From Mytilus edulis (lineage: Eukaryota > Mollusca > Bivalvia > Mytilida > Mytilidae), in contig NC_092347.1 in NCBI RefSeq assembly GCF_963676685.1, positions 85,376,592-85,440,591 of the forward strand: 64,000 nucleotides of DNA. Reading direction: 5' to 3'. Positions 42,016-55,134 of this stretch are shown here, piece by piece; the stretch's first letter is position 1, and each line of letters opens with the position of its first letter. Made by a program: the position numbers and the translations under genes. The notes under the pieces are model-generated. The model ran no database searches. It was not told the DNA's origin and saw only the letters and a list, made by a program, of their open reading frames with translations.

Positions 42016-42890
42016 TTGTTCAAGTCCCTGAAATGACAAATGAAAAAAAAACAAAAAACAAAAAACTAAAGGCCTGATTTATGTACAAAATAATGAACGA
42101 AAAATTAATACGTTCAATAGGTACATTTGTTTAGCAAGAAATGATAACACCTGAATTACAGGCTCTTGTCTTGGGACTTACACAGACATTGCAAAAAATA
42201 CATTGTAGTGGAGTGATCATTGCAACAATCATGCATGACAATCAAAATTCATAAATTATAATTCAGAAAACCCTGAGAAAGCGATAGTTCTGATCTATGT
42301 TAGTATTTAACTTGGACCTTGGTCTTGGATATACCAAGAAATCTAAAAAATTTAAATGGTCTCTCATTATATGGGTTTTATATCTAAGAACCTTTGTATT
42401 TTTTTGGATTAATTTTTTGGCATTTGCCATAGTAACTAAACATGCCGGTAAAAACTGCTGGCTGCAAACAGGTACAGGGCTCCAACTACTTCAGAATCAT
42501 AGAGAGAAGTGATTTTTCATCTTGAAAAAGATGGAGAGAAATGGTGAGACTTATTTAAAAGAAAAAGAAAAGTGCTCCTTCCCTAGCTAGTTTTATAAAA
42601 TGTGGTTTTTATACATTGATATTTTTTGCCATCTGTATCCTTTTATTACTATTACTTGATAAATTTCCTAAATGAATAGTAAAGAAAAAAATGTTAAGTC
42701 GGCAAAACGATTGTTGAAAAATCAATGCTAACTTGTTTAATGGAAGTCTGATACATCAGATCGCCAGATACCATATGCATGATGACTAGTACCCAAAGTA
42801 GCTCCACTGTGGTTTAAGAATGAAATGAATCAATCATAGGGTATAAACTGATGAGAGGTAAAAAGTATTTATCCTGATAATATCTCAACA
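42016..42890. other. Unassigned intergenic DNA
   Basis: AT-rich with short open frames only; no recognised feature. Confidence 0.4.
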
Positions 42891-42894
42891 GTTT

Positions 42895-44095
42895 TTGTCG
42901 AGCCTGCAACTTTTGTTGCAGAAAGCTCGACATAGGGATAGTGATCCGGCGGCGGCGGCGGCGGCGGTGTTAGCTCACTTCTTAAAAGCTATATATTTTA
43001 GAAGGTGGAAGACCTGGATGCTTCATATTTTGTATATAGATGCCTCATGTTACGAAGTTTCCGTCAGTCACATGTCCATTGTCCTTGACCTCATTTTCAT
43101 GGTTCAGTGACCACTTGAAAAAAAAGTTCAGATTTTTTGCAATGTTAAATTCTCTCTTACTGTAAGTAATAGGATAACTATATTTAGTATGTGCGTACCT
43201 TGCAAGGTCCTCATGCCCGTCAGACAGTTTTCACTTGACCTCAACCTCATTTCATGGATCAGTGAACAAGGTTAAGTTTTGGTGGTCAAGTCCATATCTC
43301 AGATACTATAAGCAATAGGTCTAGTATATTCAGTGTATGGAAGGACTGTATACATGTCCAACTGGCAGGTGTCATCTGACCTTGACCTCATTTTCATGGT
43401 TCAGAGGTTATAGTTAAGTTTTTGTGTTTCGGTCTGTTTTTCTCATACTTTATGCAATAGGTCTACTATATTTGTTGTATGGAATGATTGTAAGGTGTAC
43501 ATGTCTAGCGGGCAGATGTCATCTGACCTTGACCTCATTTTCATGGTTCAGTGGTTATAGTTAAGTTTTTGTGTTTTGGTATGTTTTTCATACTTTATGC
43601 AATAGGTTTACTATATTTGTTGTATAGAATGATTGTAAGGTGTACATGTCTAGCGGGCAAATGTTATCTGACCTTGACCTCATTTTCATGGTTCAGTGGT
43701 CAAAGTTAAGTTTTTGAGTTTTGGTCTTTTTATCTAATACTATATGTCATAGGTCAACTATATTTTGTGTATGGAAATATTTCATGATCTATATGTCAGT
43801 CGTGCAGGTTTTATTTGACCTTGACCTGGTTTTCAAGGTTCATTGCTCAGTGTTAAGTTTTTGTGTTTTGGTCTATTTTCTTAAACTATAAGCAATAGGG
43901 TCAACTATATTTGTTGTATGGAAGCATTGTTAGCTGTACATGTCTGCCTGGCATATGGTTCAACTGACCTTGACCTCATTTTCATGGTTCATGTTAAGTC
44001 TATGTGACAGTTGTAATAAAGCTTTAGATTTAGGAGTATCAACATAATATCAATGATTAGTAAAGAAGGCGAGACATTTCTGTGTGTGCACTCTT
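42895..44095 (+). repeat. Tandem ~146-bp repeat within a mollusc interspersed element
   Basis: TTGACCTCATTTTCATGGTT recurs near 43085, 43385, 43530, 43675, 43980 and in variant form near 43235 and 43820. Intervening blocks include AAGTTTTTGTGTTTTGGT, AATAGGT and TGTATGGAA. It is preceded by a (GGC)n tract at 42950-42967 and ends with GCACTCTTGT. The head (AGAAGGTGGAAGACCTGGAT) recurs at ~51600. Confidence 0.75.
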
Positions 44096-46271
44096 GTCTA
44101 CAAAAATCATGATAAGTGATTGTTAAAATACAATGTATATTAGTACATGTAGTTCTTATTATGATTAATCAAACTTTCCAACAATAGATTTTTGAATTAG
44201 TTGTAACTATAATTTGATCTTTTGCAAGCACTTTCACCTGATCTTATGATATCCATGGATATTTAACATCTCATTCAATATATAGATCCTGCTATTTTTT
44301 GTAAACCAAGAATATTTTCATCAAAAACATTGCTATTCATGTAATTGTTCATTTTTATCTCGGTGTCAACATCAGTACTTCATTTGAACATAGTAAAGCT
44401 TGCAAAAAATCTGCATCCTTTCATGAATAATTAGACATGCCTGTAAAAAGAGATGAGAATATCTCACTATAATGACAGGCCTGTCAAATAGGAGAACTTG
44501 ACTAACATGAAATTCAGGAAACGAAAAATCACAACAATCAGTAAACACACCTTCTTCATTTTCTGTGGAAATTTCTAACAATTGTTTAGAATCAAGTCAT
44601 TATTTTGCTGCATTTTCAGGGGGTATAATTTCTTTTAAATCTTAATAATTTTGTAGTTGTTCACACCTAACGCAAGGCCATGGGTTAGTTGTCTTATTGT
44701 CTTATATACAAAACATTAAAAAAAGGTATTTAAGAAAAAAATGCCAGGTAACTTAAAAAATTTCTTGCATTCCGGTCTTTTTGTGAAAATAAACAAGAGT
44801 TACTTCCCTTGTCACAATATACAGTCTACTCCATACATTTTCCTAATTTGCTTATTAAACAAATTTCATAATTCAATTTTTGGATAAGTCATTAAATCAG
44901 TGATATTTTCAAGTAAGTTTTCCTCAAAACTAACAAAATAAAAATGGGGAGTTGGCAATTGCAGAATAAAAAATGTACATCTTTACATTAATTTCATTGC
45001 ATAAAGATAGAAATTATCATGTTTATCTTAAAGACTTTACTAGCTATTGAAAGGTTCCCATCTAATGTTTTATTTAACATGCATGAAATGTTTGCCACTG
45101 GATGTTAAGCAACCATCAAACAATCAATTAATCTAATAGATATTTTTCTAACCTATATAAGTTTGGAATGTGTTGTTTTTCCCACTCTGATTATTTATAA
45201 ATCACATGCATTCACAGCTGTTTTATATTTTGATCAAAATCATTCAGACTCTCAGAATAATTTTTTGTTTCATAAAATATTTAAAGTTGAAGTAATTTAT
45301 TTATGATATATACAAGAAGAAAACATTTTGTAATTAGTCTGTTTCCTAAAGCCAATTGAACATAAATCACATTAAACAAACAACAATTAATTAATCTTCC
45401 AAAAGCAAATAATTTGTCTCTAATAGCCTATTGGTTATCTGTAGGTCTATATTCTGTTGTTCACTACAATGAATAAGTACTTTTGACGATTTCCTGAATA
45501 GCAATGAAATGATTTATTATTTGTCTCTCTCTGTGGCCTGTAAATAAGGTTATGTTGTTATGAAGGGTTTTAAAATTTGTCTCTCTCTGTAGCCTGTAAA
45601 TAAGGTTATTTTGTTATGAAGGGTGCATGCAGGGACTTAAACTACGAGTACTGTATGTTTTTATTTAAAGTGTTTATCAATAGTTACTTTGGTTTCTTCA
45701 CATGATGATTTGTCTGCTGGGGTAGTTATTTCCATTCTGTAGCACCTGATACAAACCAGACAATTTATTTTATTTAAGATTTTAGATAGTTTCCAAATCC
45801 CATTGTATTTGTTTTTGTTATCCTCTTGCATCAGCTACAATATGACGGTTAAGTTTTGCTGCAAGAATAGATTCAAGATGATAATCATTCCAAACAAAGT
45901 AACAAATTTTATAACCCTTTTGTTTTTCAATCTTCTATATAGTATGAATGATTGTTAGATTTTTCATAAATTTGGACCAAATCTATATTTACAATTCTAT
46001 AACAGAATAGTTATACTGCATCAGTGCATGAATTTTCACTAACAATGAAGGATTTTTATCTAATGAGGTAACCTTGATCTGTATTTAATAATGGGTCCAC
46101 AATGTAGACAAAATAAATCCATGGAATATTGCTTATGACTACTCCAGTTCTTTGTATTATTATAGGTCTCATTAATTACACTATTGAATGTAACATGGAA
46201 TATTTGATGGGAATAAGGGACTCTTTTTTATTTTGCTAAACCAATGTCTTTTTATACTATTTAATTTGTAT
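44096..46271. other. Unassigned intergenic DNA
   Basis: No gene is seen. A short direct duplication TTTGTCTCTCTCTGT-x-GCCTGT with AAATAAGGTTAT occurs at about 45521 and 45577. Confidence 0.4.
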
Positions 46272-46275
46272 TTAA

Positions 46276-46866
46276 GGTAGATCATAAGTAAATCTTTTTT
46301 GAGACAGAATTTTCTTATACTTAGCCAGAATGAAGATTTTAATATGCTCTTTTCAAAAATATAATAAAAAGTAGGGGTCACCGTGCTATTTTTCAAGCTA
46401 TGAGTCGTTGAAAATTGCCTAAATTTGGTTAGATTGTTCATGGAAAAACACAATTGTGTGCATAAAAAATAATCTATGAGATAGAATTTTGAAATAAATT
46501 GTGAAAAGATAGGTTTTGTCATATGTTTTAAGAAAATAAAAGGAAAAAATGGTGTCACCGAACTTGTTTTCTTGCTACAAGTTAAAAGAAAAAAAATCCC
46601 TATCTGTCCAGTATAAATTTTTTACTAAAAGAGTTATCTTCCCTGAAATGGCTCGTTTGGAAAAAATGATTCAAAAAGCAAAATAAAATGATATTTGGTT
46701 AATTATTTTGTATTATACAATAAATTGCCAAGTTTTCTTTATATTTATTAAACAGTCTTACCATCAAATTGCAAATCTGTCCAAATTTGCAGATTTTGGC
46801 AAATAACTAGACCGATTTTTTACTGTGATTGTTCAATCCAAGATGGCGGTATACCATGAATCTACC
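46276..46866. mobile_element. TTAA-flanked inverted-repeat element
   Basis: TTAA at 46272-46275 and 46867-46870 bracket 591 bp ending GGTAGATCATAAG and, at the right, CATGAATCTACC (inverse GGTAGATTCATG). The right end includes CCAAGATGGCGGTATACCAT. There is no coding content. It is a piggyBac-like MITE by its TTAA. Confidence 0.6.
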
Positions 46867-47286
46867 TTAAATCCTTTTCCACTCCTTATTGAAGTTATTG
46901 CCCTTCAATGATAATTTTTACCAATTTTTAGAGGTCAAGTTATTAAATGTACAATGTATCTTGAAGAGTGTTAGATACAAGAACAAGAATGTATATGTTT
47001 TTTTCTTTTTCTTGTAGGGAATACAACAACAAATGATGAACAAGATATAATCTACAATAAGTCAATACTGTGGATTAATTACTATTCATTGGATACCAAT
47101 TTTCATGGATTTTGTAGTTACATGGACCTAGGAACCACAAACTCCAATGTCCAACGAATTATGAACTGTATATATGACTGTATGTAGACTTTGGCAACAC
47201 CATGAAATCAAATATCCATGAAAATGAAAATTTTCCTTAATCCATGAACGCTGGTACCCACGAAAATTAATGAATCTAATAATATA

Positions 47287-47404
47287 GGGTTATTGCATGA
47301 ATATTGGGGAATATTGTCCCGAGTAGAACTTTATATTGTACGAGCTTGCGAGTGCAATATATGTTCTACGAGGGACAATATCCCCAATATTCATGCAATA
47401 ACCC
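47287..47404. repeat. Near-perfect 118-bp palindrome
   Basis: GGGTTATTGCATGAATATTG onward (about 43 bases, to GTAGAAC) is inverted at the right (GTTCTACGAG to CAATAACCC) with a single indel and a ~30-base centre. It would extrude as a strong hairpin. Confidence 0.85.
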
Positions 47405-47406
47405 TT

Positions 47407-47574
47407 TTATTGTATAGCAATATAATATTTGAAAGTAAAAATTGGTTTAAACTAATATTTTGTCATTGATGACGTCATGAATTTTGAAGATTTATTGCAC
47501 TAGTGCAATATTGGAATTTATTGCACGCTAACTTTTGGTTACTTTCTGTGGGAAATATTATATTGCTATACAAT
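47407..47574. mobile_element. Small MITE with ~24-bp inverted repeats
   Basis: TATTGTATAGCAATATAATA at the left and TATTATATTGCTATACAATA at the right are perfect inverse copies enclosing about 120 bp. It abuts the palindrome at 47287-47404, so the two may be parts of one element. Confidence 0.65.
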
Positions 47575-48424
47575 AATAAGAGTTATTGACTCTAAATGAT
47601 GACATGTGATCAGTTTTAGTTTTTTGCATAATGTCTTAAAATCTTATACTTGAAGAAATGAAACTAAAAAAAAAATGAACATAAAAATTAAAATTGATTA
47701 CAAATGTAGCTACACAAGATCTACAAATAGATCAATCTAATAATAAGAGTTATTGACTCTAAATGATGACATTTGACCAGTTTTAGTTTTTTTGCATTAT
47801 GTCTTAAAAACTTTATACTTGATTGATTTGATTTGATTTTTGGTGTTTTAACAACACTTTTAAGCACCGCATTTAGGCTATTTCGTGGTGGTCAGTTTTC
47901 ATTGGTGGAGGAAGAAATAAAAAAAAAAAAAAATGAACAGCAAAGTTGATTAGCTTCACAAGATCTACAAATTGATCAATTGATTGAATCATCAATCCTT
48001 TTGCAGGGGTTGTTGCTTCTTTACAACTTTTAACACAATATTTTTTCCATCTTCTAAATTGTAATGATAGAGAGATAAAACCTCTTCCTAGCAATTAATG
48101 ATAAGCAAAACAAGAATTTTGGTCCAAATAATGAAGTATACGTATGATCATCCATGATGAGGAGAAAAGGATTTTTATTATTTTAAATTCTATGAATTGA
48201 CTAAAATATGAGTGGTATCATCGATTGCATGTTGCAACTGGCCTTCTAAATTGTAACTGTTGCTGAACCAAAGGAGTAGGTTCAGTAAGACCCCTTTTTG
48301 GCCTTTTTTTGTTTATGAGTTACATATTTGTTTTTCATTCATTTTTTTTTTACATAAATAAGGCCATTATTTTTCTTGTTTGAATTGTTTTACATTGTCT
48401 TATCAGGGCCTTTTATAGCTGACT

Positions 48425-48548
48425 ATGAATGAGGTATGGGCTTTGCTCATTGTTGAAGGCCGTACGGTGACCTATAGTTGTTAATGTCTGTGTCATTTTG
48501 GTCTTTTGTGGATAGTTGTCTCATTTGCAATCATACCACATCTTCTTT
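48425..48548 (-). repeat. SINE-like repeat, GATGTGGTATGATTGCCAATG family
   Basis: The plus strand shows GGGCTTTGCTCATTGTTGAA, GGTGACCTATAGTTGTTAAT and GCAATCATACCACATCTTC, the inverse of the family consensus. Confidence 0.7.
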
Positions 48549-51500
48549 TTTATATTCTAGCTATTTATTGGAAAGTAGAATGCTTCTGCTACACAAATAT
48601 GTGCTGTTTTTGACAATACAATGCACATATCATCATTAAGTCATGCTAAATTACTGAAATCTTCACAATTTTAGCATTATAGTTAAATTTTAGACGGTTT
48701 CCGTCTTAAATGAAAGGAGCTGCATTCGTGTTCATTCATAATATTAATATGTAAGTTGTATTTGATGATAATATATAACATATATAAAGGTTGAGGATGA
48801 GCAAGGATGCCAAAAACCATCTGAAAAGTGATGTTTTTTTGCATATTAGATAGATTTTTCATATTTATGCTTGAATTGGAGCGATTTTAATGACTACATT
48901 TTTTGTAAATCAGTTAAAATCTTCCACATAAACTAATTGAATCAATTGAAATAGACACTGAAGAGTTTAAAAAGTGTCCAAAATCTTTCGTTAGATGAAC
49001 CTGAAATTTGAGGCCAAAATCGGCCCTTACCGGAAATACTCATTTTATGCAATATTTCAATTTTGTGTACCACATATATCAATTCTAGCTTATTATCATT
49101 CTAGAGGTGTATCATTGTAATTGAAGGACATACTTAGATCATTATATTACCTGATAAATTACTGATATTGAAATTCAATATATAGAAGCGTAAAAAATCA
49201 ATCTGATTCAATTATTTATTAATATGAACATTGTCAATTGTAGAATTGTTTTGAAGATATCGTCACTAGAAGTTACCAACTAAACATTCCACATAGTTAT
49301 AAGGTAATATTAGATTCTCAATTTCGAATTGCAACCCAGTTTTTAGCCTTTGGAAAATATAAAAATAACCCAGACTTTACAAGGAAACAAAATAGAATGA
49401 TACTAATAAGGAAATTAGCACCCAGTAATAAGAAAATTTCATACAATACCATGACCAGACTTAAAAGATAAAACAGAGTCAAAACAATAATTATTAAAAG
49501 CACTAGAAATAAATGTTTGTCACTGATCATGAGCAACATAAACATACAAATGTATTGAGTTACAAAATTTACAGATATTAGGGTTGCATTGACACAGGGT
49601 TCTCACTAAGGATTTTTTAAGGCGAGTTTAATGAATACTATGGATTCATTTATTTTCGTGGGTATCAATTTTTTTGTGTATTTGATTTCATGGTTTTGTC
49701 AATCTCTGCATACAAAGCCTATAGAAAATGTGTAATTCATTAAATATTTGAATTTGTGGTTCAACTTTACCAATGAAAACATGAAAATTGATATCCAACG
49801 ATTAGTAAGGAATCCACAGCAGTCAGTTTTGCTCATGGTGAGTCCAACATTTAGAAAATATAATTGTATTGCTATATAATTCATTATTTCAGTCACCATG
49901 AAGAAAAATATACATTTGTAGCAAGGATATGACTTCAAATTATGTTTATTTTTGAACTGTTGTGATAAAATGATTATATATTTGTTCAGTTGCATCTTTG
50001 GACTCACCAGTTTTGTAAATGATAAGCCCTAAAAGATAATTATGAGTCCAGGACTCATGAACTCACCTTAGTGCCCCATTGGATGAAGATATTGATTTTT
50101 AGGTCAAAAGGTCAAGGTCACAGCTGCACTATTGTAGACTGATATTGGATCAAGCATTATGGTTTATTGTCTGATTTCGTTTTATTTACCTTTACCTAAC
50201 TCTAGATTGAAATGTCCCAAATGAAGAAAAAGGCTTTGTAATTTTGAGGTCAGAAGGACAAATGTCAAGATCATAACTTTTAGATAGATAGAACTTACAA
50301 GAACTTATTTTCAAATAAATAAATATATAGATATATGAACTGTCAACAGTTTACAATTTCTTCATCATAGAAAATAAACAGTAAATGTTTTCCCACTTTT
50401 TAAAAGTCCATAAAGATTGCAACTCAGCTTCTGCACCCGGTGGGCAACTGAATATTCGATCTTTTGAAAACCTATTTGTATTGAATTGCAATGTTTGATT
50501 GACATGTTTTTCAAGACATTAAGAATGTTTGTAAGAGCTGACTTGTTGTTAGGGTCGATGGAAATTAATTTCCTTTCAGACCCAAGGGTTATTTTGTCAT
50601 TGATAGAAGGAGTATATATATCATACACTTGAACATGTCATGGTTATTTATTCTATATGTATGAATTACATATAGACCAGAAATGTTTTATGCAATGTTT
50701 ATTATTCTGTATGAAATATTGGCAATGCCAAAGTTTATTAGAAAAAAGCTATTTTCCTCATAAGCAGTTCAAATTATTCAAACCATAAATATTTAAAGGT
50801 TTACAAAACTGTCAAGGTTTTTTATTTAAAATTATTTTCCCCATCACTTAATGATTTCACATCGGTGAATGTAGATATTATTCACCAAATAGTATTTAAA
50901 TAAATGAATACAATAGTTCAGGAAAAAATGGATTTTTTTCAAAGGATTTCTCTATGCATATTAATTCTAAATTCTTAAGTGACTCCAATTTCATAAATTG
51001 TCAATAATATTCTTTTATGCAAGCCCCTACTTTACCTATTCCCTACAGTAAATTAATTTAAATGCTTGTGATATAATGAAAGCAGAAGGAAAATTGTACT
51101 ATATGAGTAAGTTATCATTAAGAATTATATTGAAAATGTGAAAAAAAAACTTATTTTGCTTGCTAAAATTATTTGTTGGATTGTAGATTTGAAGTACTAT
51201 TCAGTGTTGACATGTTGAACTTCAGACACCGGTTAGTACACTTATTTAAACAATGGTAAAGTCAGAGTTATACAATGGATGTTAGTTTTACTTTCATTCT
51301 ATATCTTGTATTTTGTGGGAAATTTTTGTATGATTTACGCAATTGTTAATGACATTTGCTTCAAGAACAGAAGGGTTAATGTTAAATGTTTAGTAAGCAA
51401 TTTTTCAATCAGGACAAAAAGTTAAACATAGAATAAAAAATAAGAACCTAGTTTTGTATCACTAGCAAAGAGAGTATAGGAATATGAGACATAGCAACGC

Positions 51501-51699
51501 TTATCTTGTGGAAATGGCATAATCTTGTGGAAATGGCATACTCTTGTGGAAATGGCATACTCTTGTTAACATATAAAGTTTACAGCTTTACATTTAAAAA
51601 GGTAGAAGACTCAGATGCTTTATGTCTTGAATATAGATGATTCATGTTAAGATTTTTCTGTCTGTCAAATGTCCATTGTACTTTACCTCATTTTTTAGC
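48549..51699. other. Unassigned intergenic DNA
   Basis: AT-rich, no recognised gene. A fragment near 49630-49690 (TTTTCGTGGGTATCAATTTT) matches a short repeat also present near 47100. The minus open frame 50365-50628 (87 residues) is not recognised. CTTGTGGAAATGGCATA is tandemly tripled at 51507-51563. Confidence 0.4.
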
Positions 51700-51738
51700 T
51701 CACCTGGCCTGTTGCCGTCGTCGTCCGAGGTCGTCAAC

Positions 51739-52575
51739 TTTTACAAAAATGTTCTCCTCTGAAACTACTGGGCAAAGTTAAACCAATCTTGGCCACAATC
51801 ATCATTGGGGTATCTAGTTTAAAAAATTTGTACGGTAACCCGGCCAACAAACCAAGATGGCCGCAATGGCTAAAAATAGAACATAGGGGTAAAATGTAGA
51901 TTTTGGCTTATATCTCTGAAACCAAAGCATTTAGAGAAAATCTAACAATTGTTTATTAGGTCAAGATCTATCTGCCCTGAAATTTTGAGATGAATCAGAG
52001 AATCCGTTGTTGGGTTGCTGCCCCTAAATTGGTAACTTTTAGGAAATTTTGCCGTTTTTGGTTATTATCTTGAATATTATTATAGATAGAGATAAACTGT
52101 ATACCCCAATAATGTTCAGCAAAGTAAGATCTACAAATAAGTCAAACATGACCAAAATGGTGTTATTCCCTTTATACATTTGTACATGTAGTCAATTTTT
52201 AACAATTTTTTACTATTTTTCGTAAATCTTAGTAATTTTTTACAAAAATCTTCTCCTCTAAAGCTACCAAGACAAATTTAACCAAACTTGTCCACAATCA
52301 TCATTAGAGTACCTTGTTTAAAAAATGTGTCCAATAACCCGCCCGTTAACCAAGATGGCCGACACAGCTAAAAATAGAACATGGTGTAAAATGCAGTTTT
52401 TGGCTCATATCTCTGAAACCAGGGTAAAATGGTTTATCAGGTCAAGATCTATCTGCCCTGGAATTTTCAGATGAATCAGAGATCTGGTTGTTGGGTTGCT
52501 GCCCCTAAATCGGTAAATTTAAGGAAATTTTGCCATTTTTGGTTATTATCTTGAATATTATTATAGATAGAGATT
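51739..52575 (+). repeat. Two tandem diverged copies of a mollusc interspersed repeat
   Basis: Copies at about 51739-52090 and 52236-52575 share TTTACAAAAAT-x-TTCTCCTCT, CCACAATCATCATT, ACCAAGATGGCCG, ATATCTCTGAAACCA, GATCTATCTGCCCTG and TTGGGTTGCTGCCCCTAAAT, offset about 497 bp. Confidence 0.75.
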
Positions 52576-52794
52576 AACTGATAAACAAAGTAAACAATGA
52601 CTAATCTAACCAATTTCAAAGGATTAATTTGATTTTAAATAAATTGGTTTTATGTGCCATATTTACAGAACACTGTAGTTGCAGTTTTAATGTAAAGTAA
52701 ACTGATATCATGTCTAACAGAATAGGAATTATTAACAAATGTGTGATAGAGCTAACACATGTTATGTCTGCAACAAGTCAGCATATATGTACAT

Positions 52795-53500
52795 GTACCA
52801 TGTGTAGGTTGTTGTGGTTGTTGTAAGTTGTTATTTGCCTGTTGGAGGAGTGATCAGTTGTTTGTTGTTGTTATTGATGTTGTTATATGCCTGATTGAGG
52901 ATTGATCATTTGTTGGTTGTTGTGTTTGTTATTTATTTGTTAGAGGAGTGATCAGTTGTTGGTTGTTGTGGTTGTTATTTATTTGTTAGAGGAGTGATCA
53001 GTTGTTGGTTGTTGTGTTTGTTATTTATTTGTTAGAGGAGTGATCAGTTGTTGGTTACTGTGGTTGGTTGGTAATTATGATGGAGGAAGGATAAGTTGTT
53101 GATTGTTGTTGTTGTTGAGGTTTGTTGTTATTTGTATGTTATATGCATAATTGTTTGTTTGTTGTTGTTGTGGTTTGTTGTTGTTTGTCTGTTGGAGGTA
53201 GGATCAATTGTTTTTTTGTGAGTTGTTGTTTGTCTGTGAGAGGCATAATCAGTTTTTGGTTGTTGTTTATTTGTTGAAGAAAGGATTAGTCATTGGTTAT
53301 TGTTATTTGTCTGTTTGGGGAAGGATCAGTTGTTGGTTGTTGTAGTGGTTTGTTGTTGTTTGACCATTAGAGGCACAATCAGTTTTTGTTGTTGTTGTGG
53401 TTTATTTGTCTGCTGAAGGAAAGTTTGTTGTTGGGGGAAGGATCAGTTGTTGGTTGTTGTAGTGGTTTGTTGTTGTTTGTCTATTAGAGGCACAATCAGT
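52795..53500 (+). repeat. TTG-rich minisatellite
   Basis: Degenerate TTGTTGTTG text with a recurrent GAGGAGTGATCAGTTGTTGG unit of roughly 55-60 bp (52845-53060), decaying to the right into TTGTTGTGGTTTGTTGTTG. Confidence 0.8.
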
Positions 53501-53501
53501 T

Positions 53502-54820
53502 TTTATACGACCGCAAAAATATTTGAGGTCGTATATTGGTATCATGTTATCGTCGTCAGCGTTGTTCGAAGACGGATGGTTTACAGATAATAACTTTAGT
53601 ATAAGTAAATATAAATCAATAAAATTTTTACACAATGTTTATAACCACAAAAGGAAGTTTGGGATTGATTTTGGGGGTTATGGTCCCAATGGTTTAGGAT
53701 AAAGGGGCCCAAAGGGCCCAAAACAAGCATTTATCTAGCGTCAAGACAATAGGTTGTGTATCAGTATTTTAATTGTTCTGAAATTGTACCACAATGTTTA
53801 ATACCATAAGTAGAAGGTTAGGATATATTTTAAGGGTTATGGGGCAAACAGTCTAGGTTTAAAGGGCCAAAAAGGGGCCAAAAACAAGCATTTTTGTAGT
53901 TTCAAGATAATAAATTGGAGTTATCTTTCTTTTTCCAGAATGGTTGTTGAATCACCTAAAACCAATGCTTTATGAAATCTTTGAAAATTGGAGTTATCTT
54001 TCTTTGTCCAGAATAATAGTTGAATCAACTTAAATCAATGCTAAATACAATATTCATTTTAACTACCAACTGATAAATTAAAGCAATTTTTACCATTCAT
54101 TGATTACAAGCACTTTGATTACCATTCTAGGGTTATGCCCCTTTACAAGTGGAAAAATTGAAGAATTTTTTCGTTTCTGTTCTCTTAACTTAAGTTTGTC
54201 TCAACTAAATTTAATGAAATGTGTATATAATGCTTATAACCTCTAAACTCAGTTTAAGTTCAATTTTTGGCAGCTCCCTTTTTACAGGTCTTGAGTTATG
54301 TCCCTTTATAACATTATATGCTAGCTGGGTTAGCATCTGTGTCCATTTGGACACATTCCCCAATTATTTTTTTAGAAGTTACTATTAGTTAATATTAATT
54401 TTAACCATGACTGTATGACATTTTATATTTTAATACTTTATGATGTATTTAAATGAGTAGTTATTGTTACAAACTCCATTAGAAATTTGAATTGAGATCA
54501 TTTTTGGAATAAGGGAAAGGGGGAGGTGGAAAAAAAATTTGGGGGGGGGGTGTCAATTTTCTCATTTCAGATTTCAGAAATTAAAAAGAAAATTTCTTCA
54601 AACATTCATTTTTGAGAGGATTATAATATTCAACAGCATAGTAAATTGCTCAAAAGCAAAAAAATAATTTTAAGCTCATTAGACCACATTCATTCTGTGT
54701 CAGAAACTCATGCGGTGTCAACTATTTAATCACAATCCAAATTTAGAGCTGTATCAAGCTTAAATGTTGTGTCCATACTTGCCCCAAATGTTTAAGGTTT
54801 GACATCTGCGGTCGTATAAA
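53502..54820. mobile_element. Element with perfect 14-bp inverted ends TTTATACGACCGCA
   Basis: TTTATACGACCGCA at 53502-53515 and its inverse TGCGGTCGTATAAA at 54807-54820 delimit 1.3 kb. The interior has GGGCCCAAAGGGCCC and repeated non-coding blocks (GAGTTATCTTTCTTT at ~53900 and ~53990). No transposase is seen, and no target duplication could be defined. Confidence 0.6.
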
Positions 54821-54844
54821 GCTGTGCCCTGTGGAGAATCCGGT

Positions 54845-55134
54845 TGTGCTTTGTATGTCATTACACCTAAATATAAAAAAAGTGTACGTCTGTTCCTGAG
54901 TCTGTATGTTCGTTCGTCCGTCTGTCCCGCTTCAGGTTTAAGTTTTTGGTCAAGGTAGTTTTTGATGAAGTTGAAGTCCAATCGAATTCAAACTTAGTAT
55001 ACATGTTCACTATGATATGATCTTTTTAATTTTAATGCCAAATAAGAGGGTTTACCCCAATTTCACGGTCCACTGAACATAGAAAATGATAGTGCAAGTG
55101 GGGCATTCGTGTACTGGGGACACATTCTTGTTTG
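54845..55134 (+). repeat. Interspersed repeat, ATTACACCTAAATATAAAAAAAG family
   Basis: Begins near GTCATTACACCTAAATATAA, has a CTGT/CGTCC-rich head, then TTTTTGGTCAAGGTAGTTTT, CACTGAACATAGAAAATGAT and the end GGGGACACATTCTTGTTTG. The same family lies at 63434-63754 and 12161-12478. Confidence 0.75.

Noticed and set aside
42895-43110. Plus-strand 71-codon frame with an alanine run
   Set aside because: It spans the (GGC)n tract and the head of an interspersed tandem repeat.
47018-47188. Exon-like segment after a strong CTTGTAG acceptor with a long open frame
   Set aside because: The text (GGATACCAATTTTCATGGAT and neighbours) belongs to a common mollusc repeat, seen again near 49630, so the open frame is chance.
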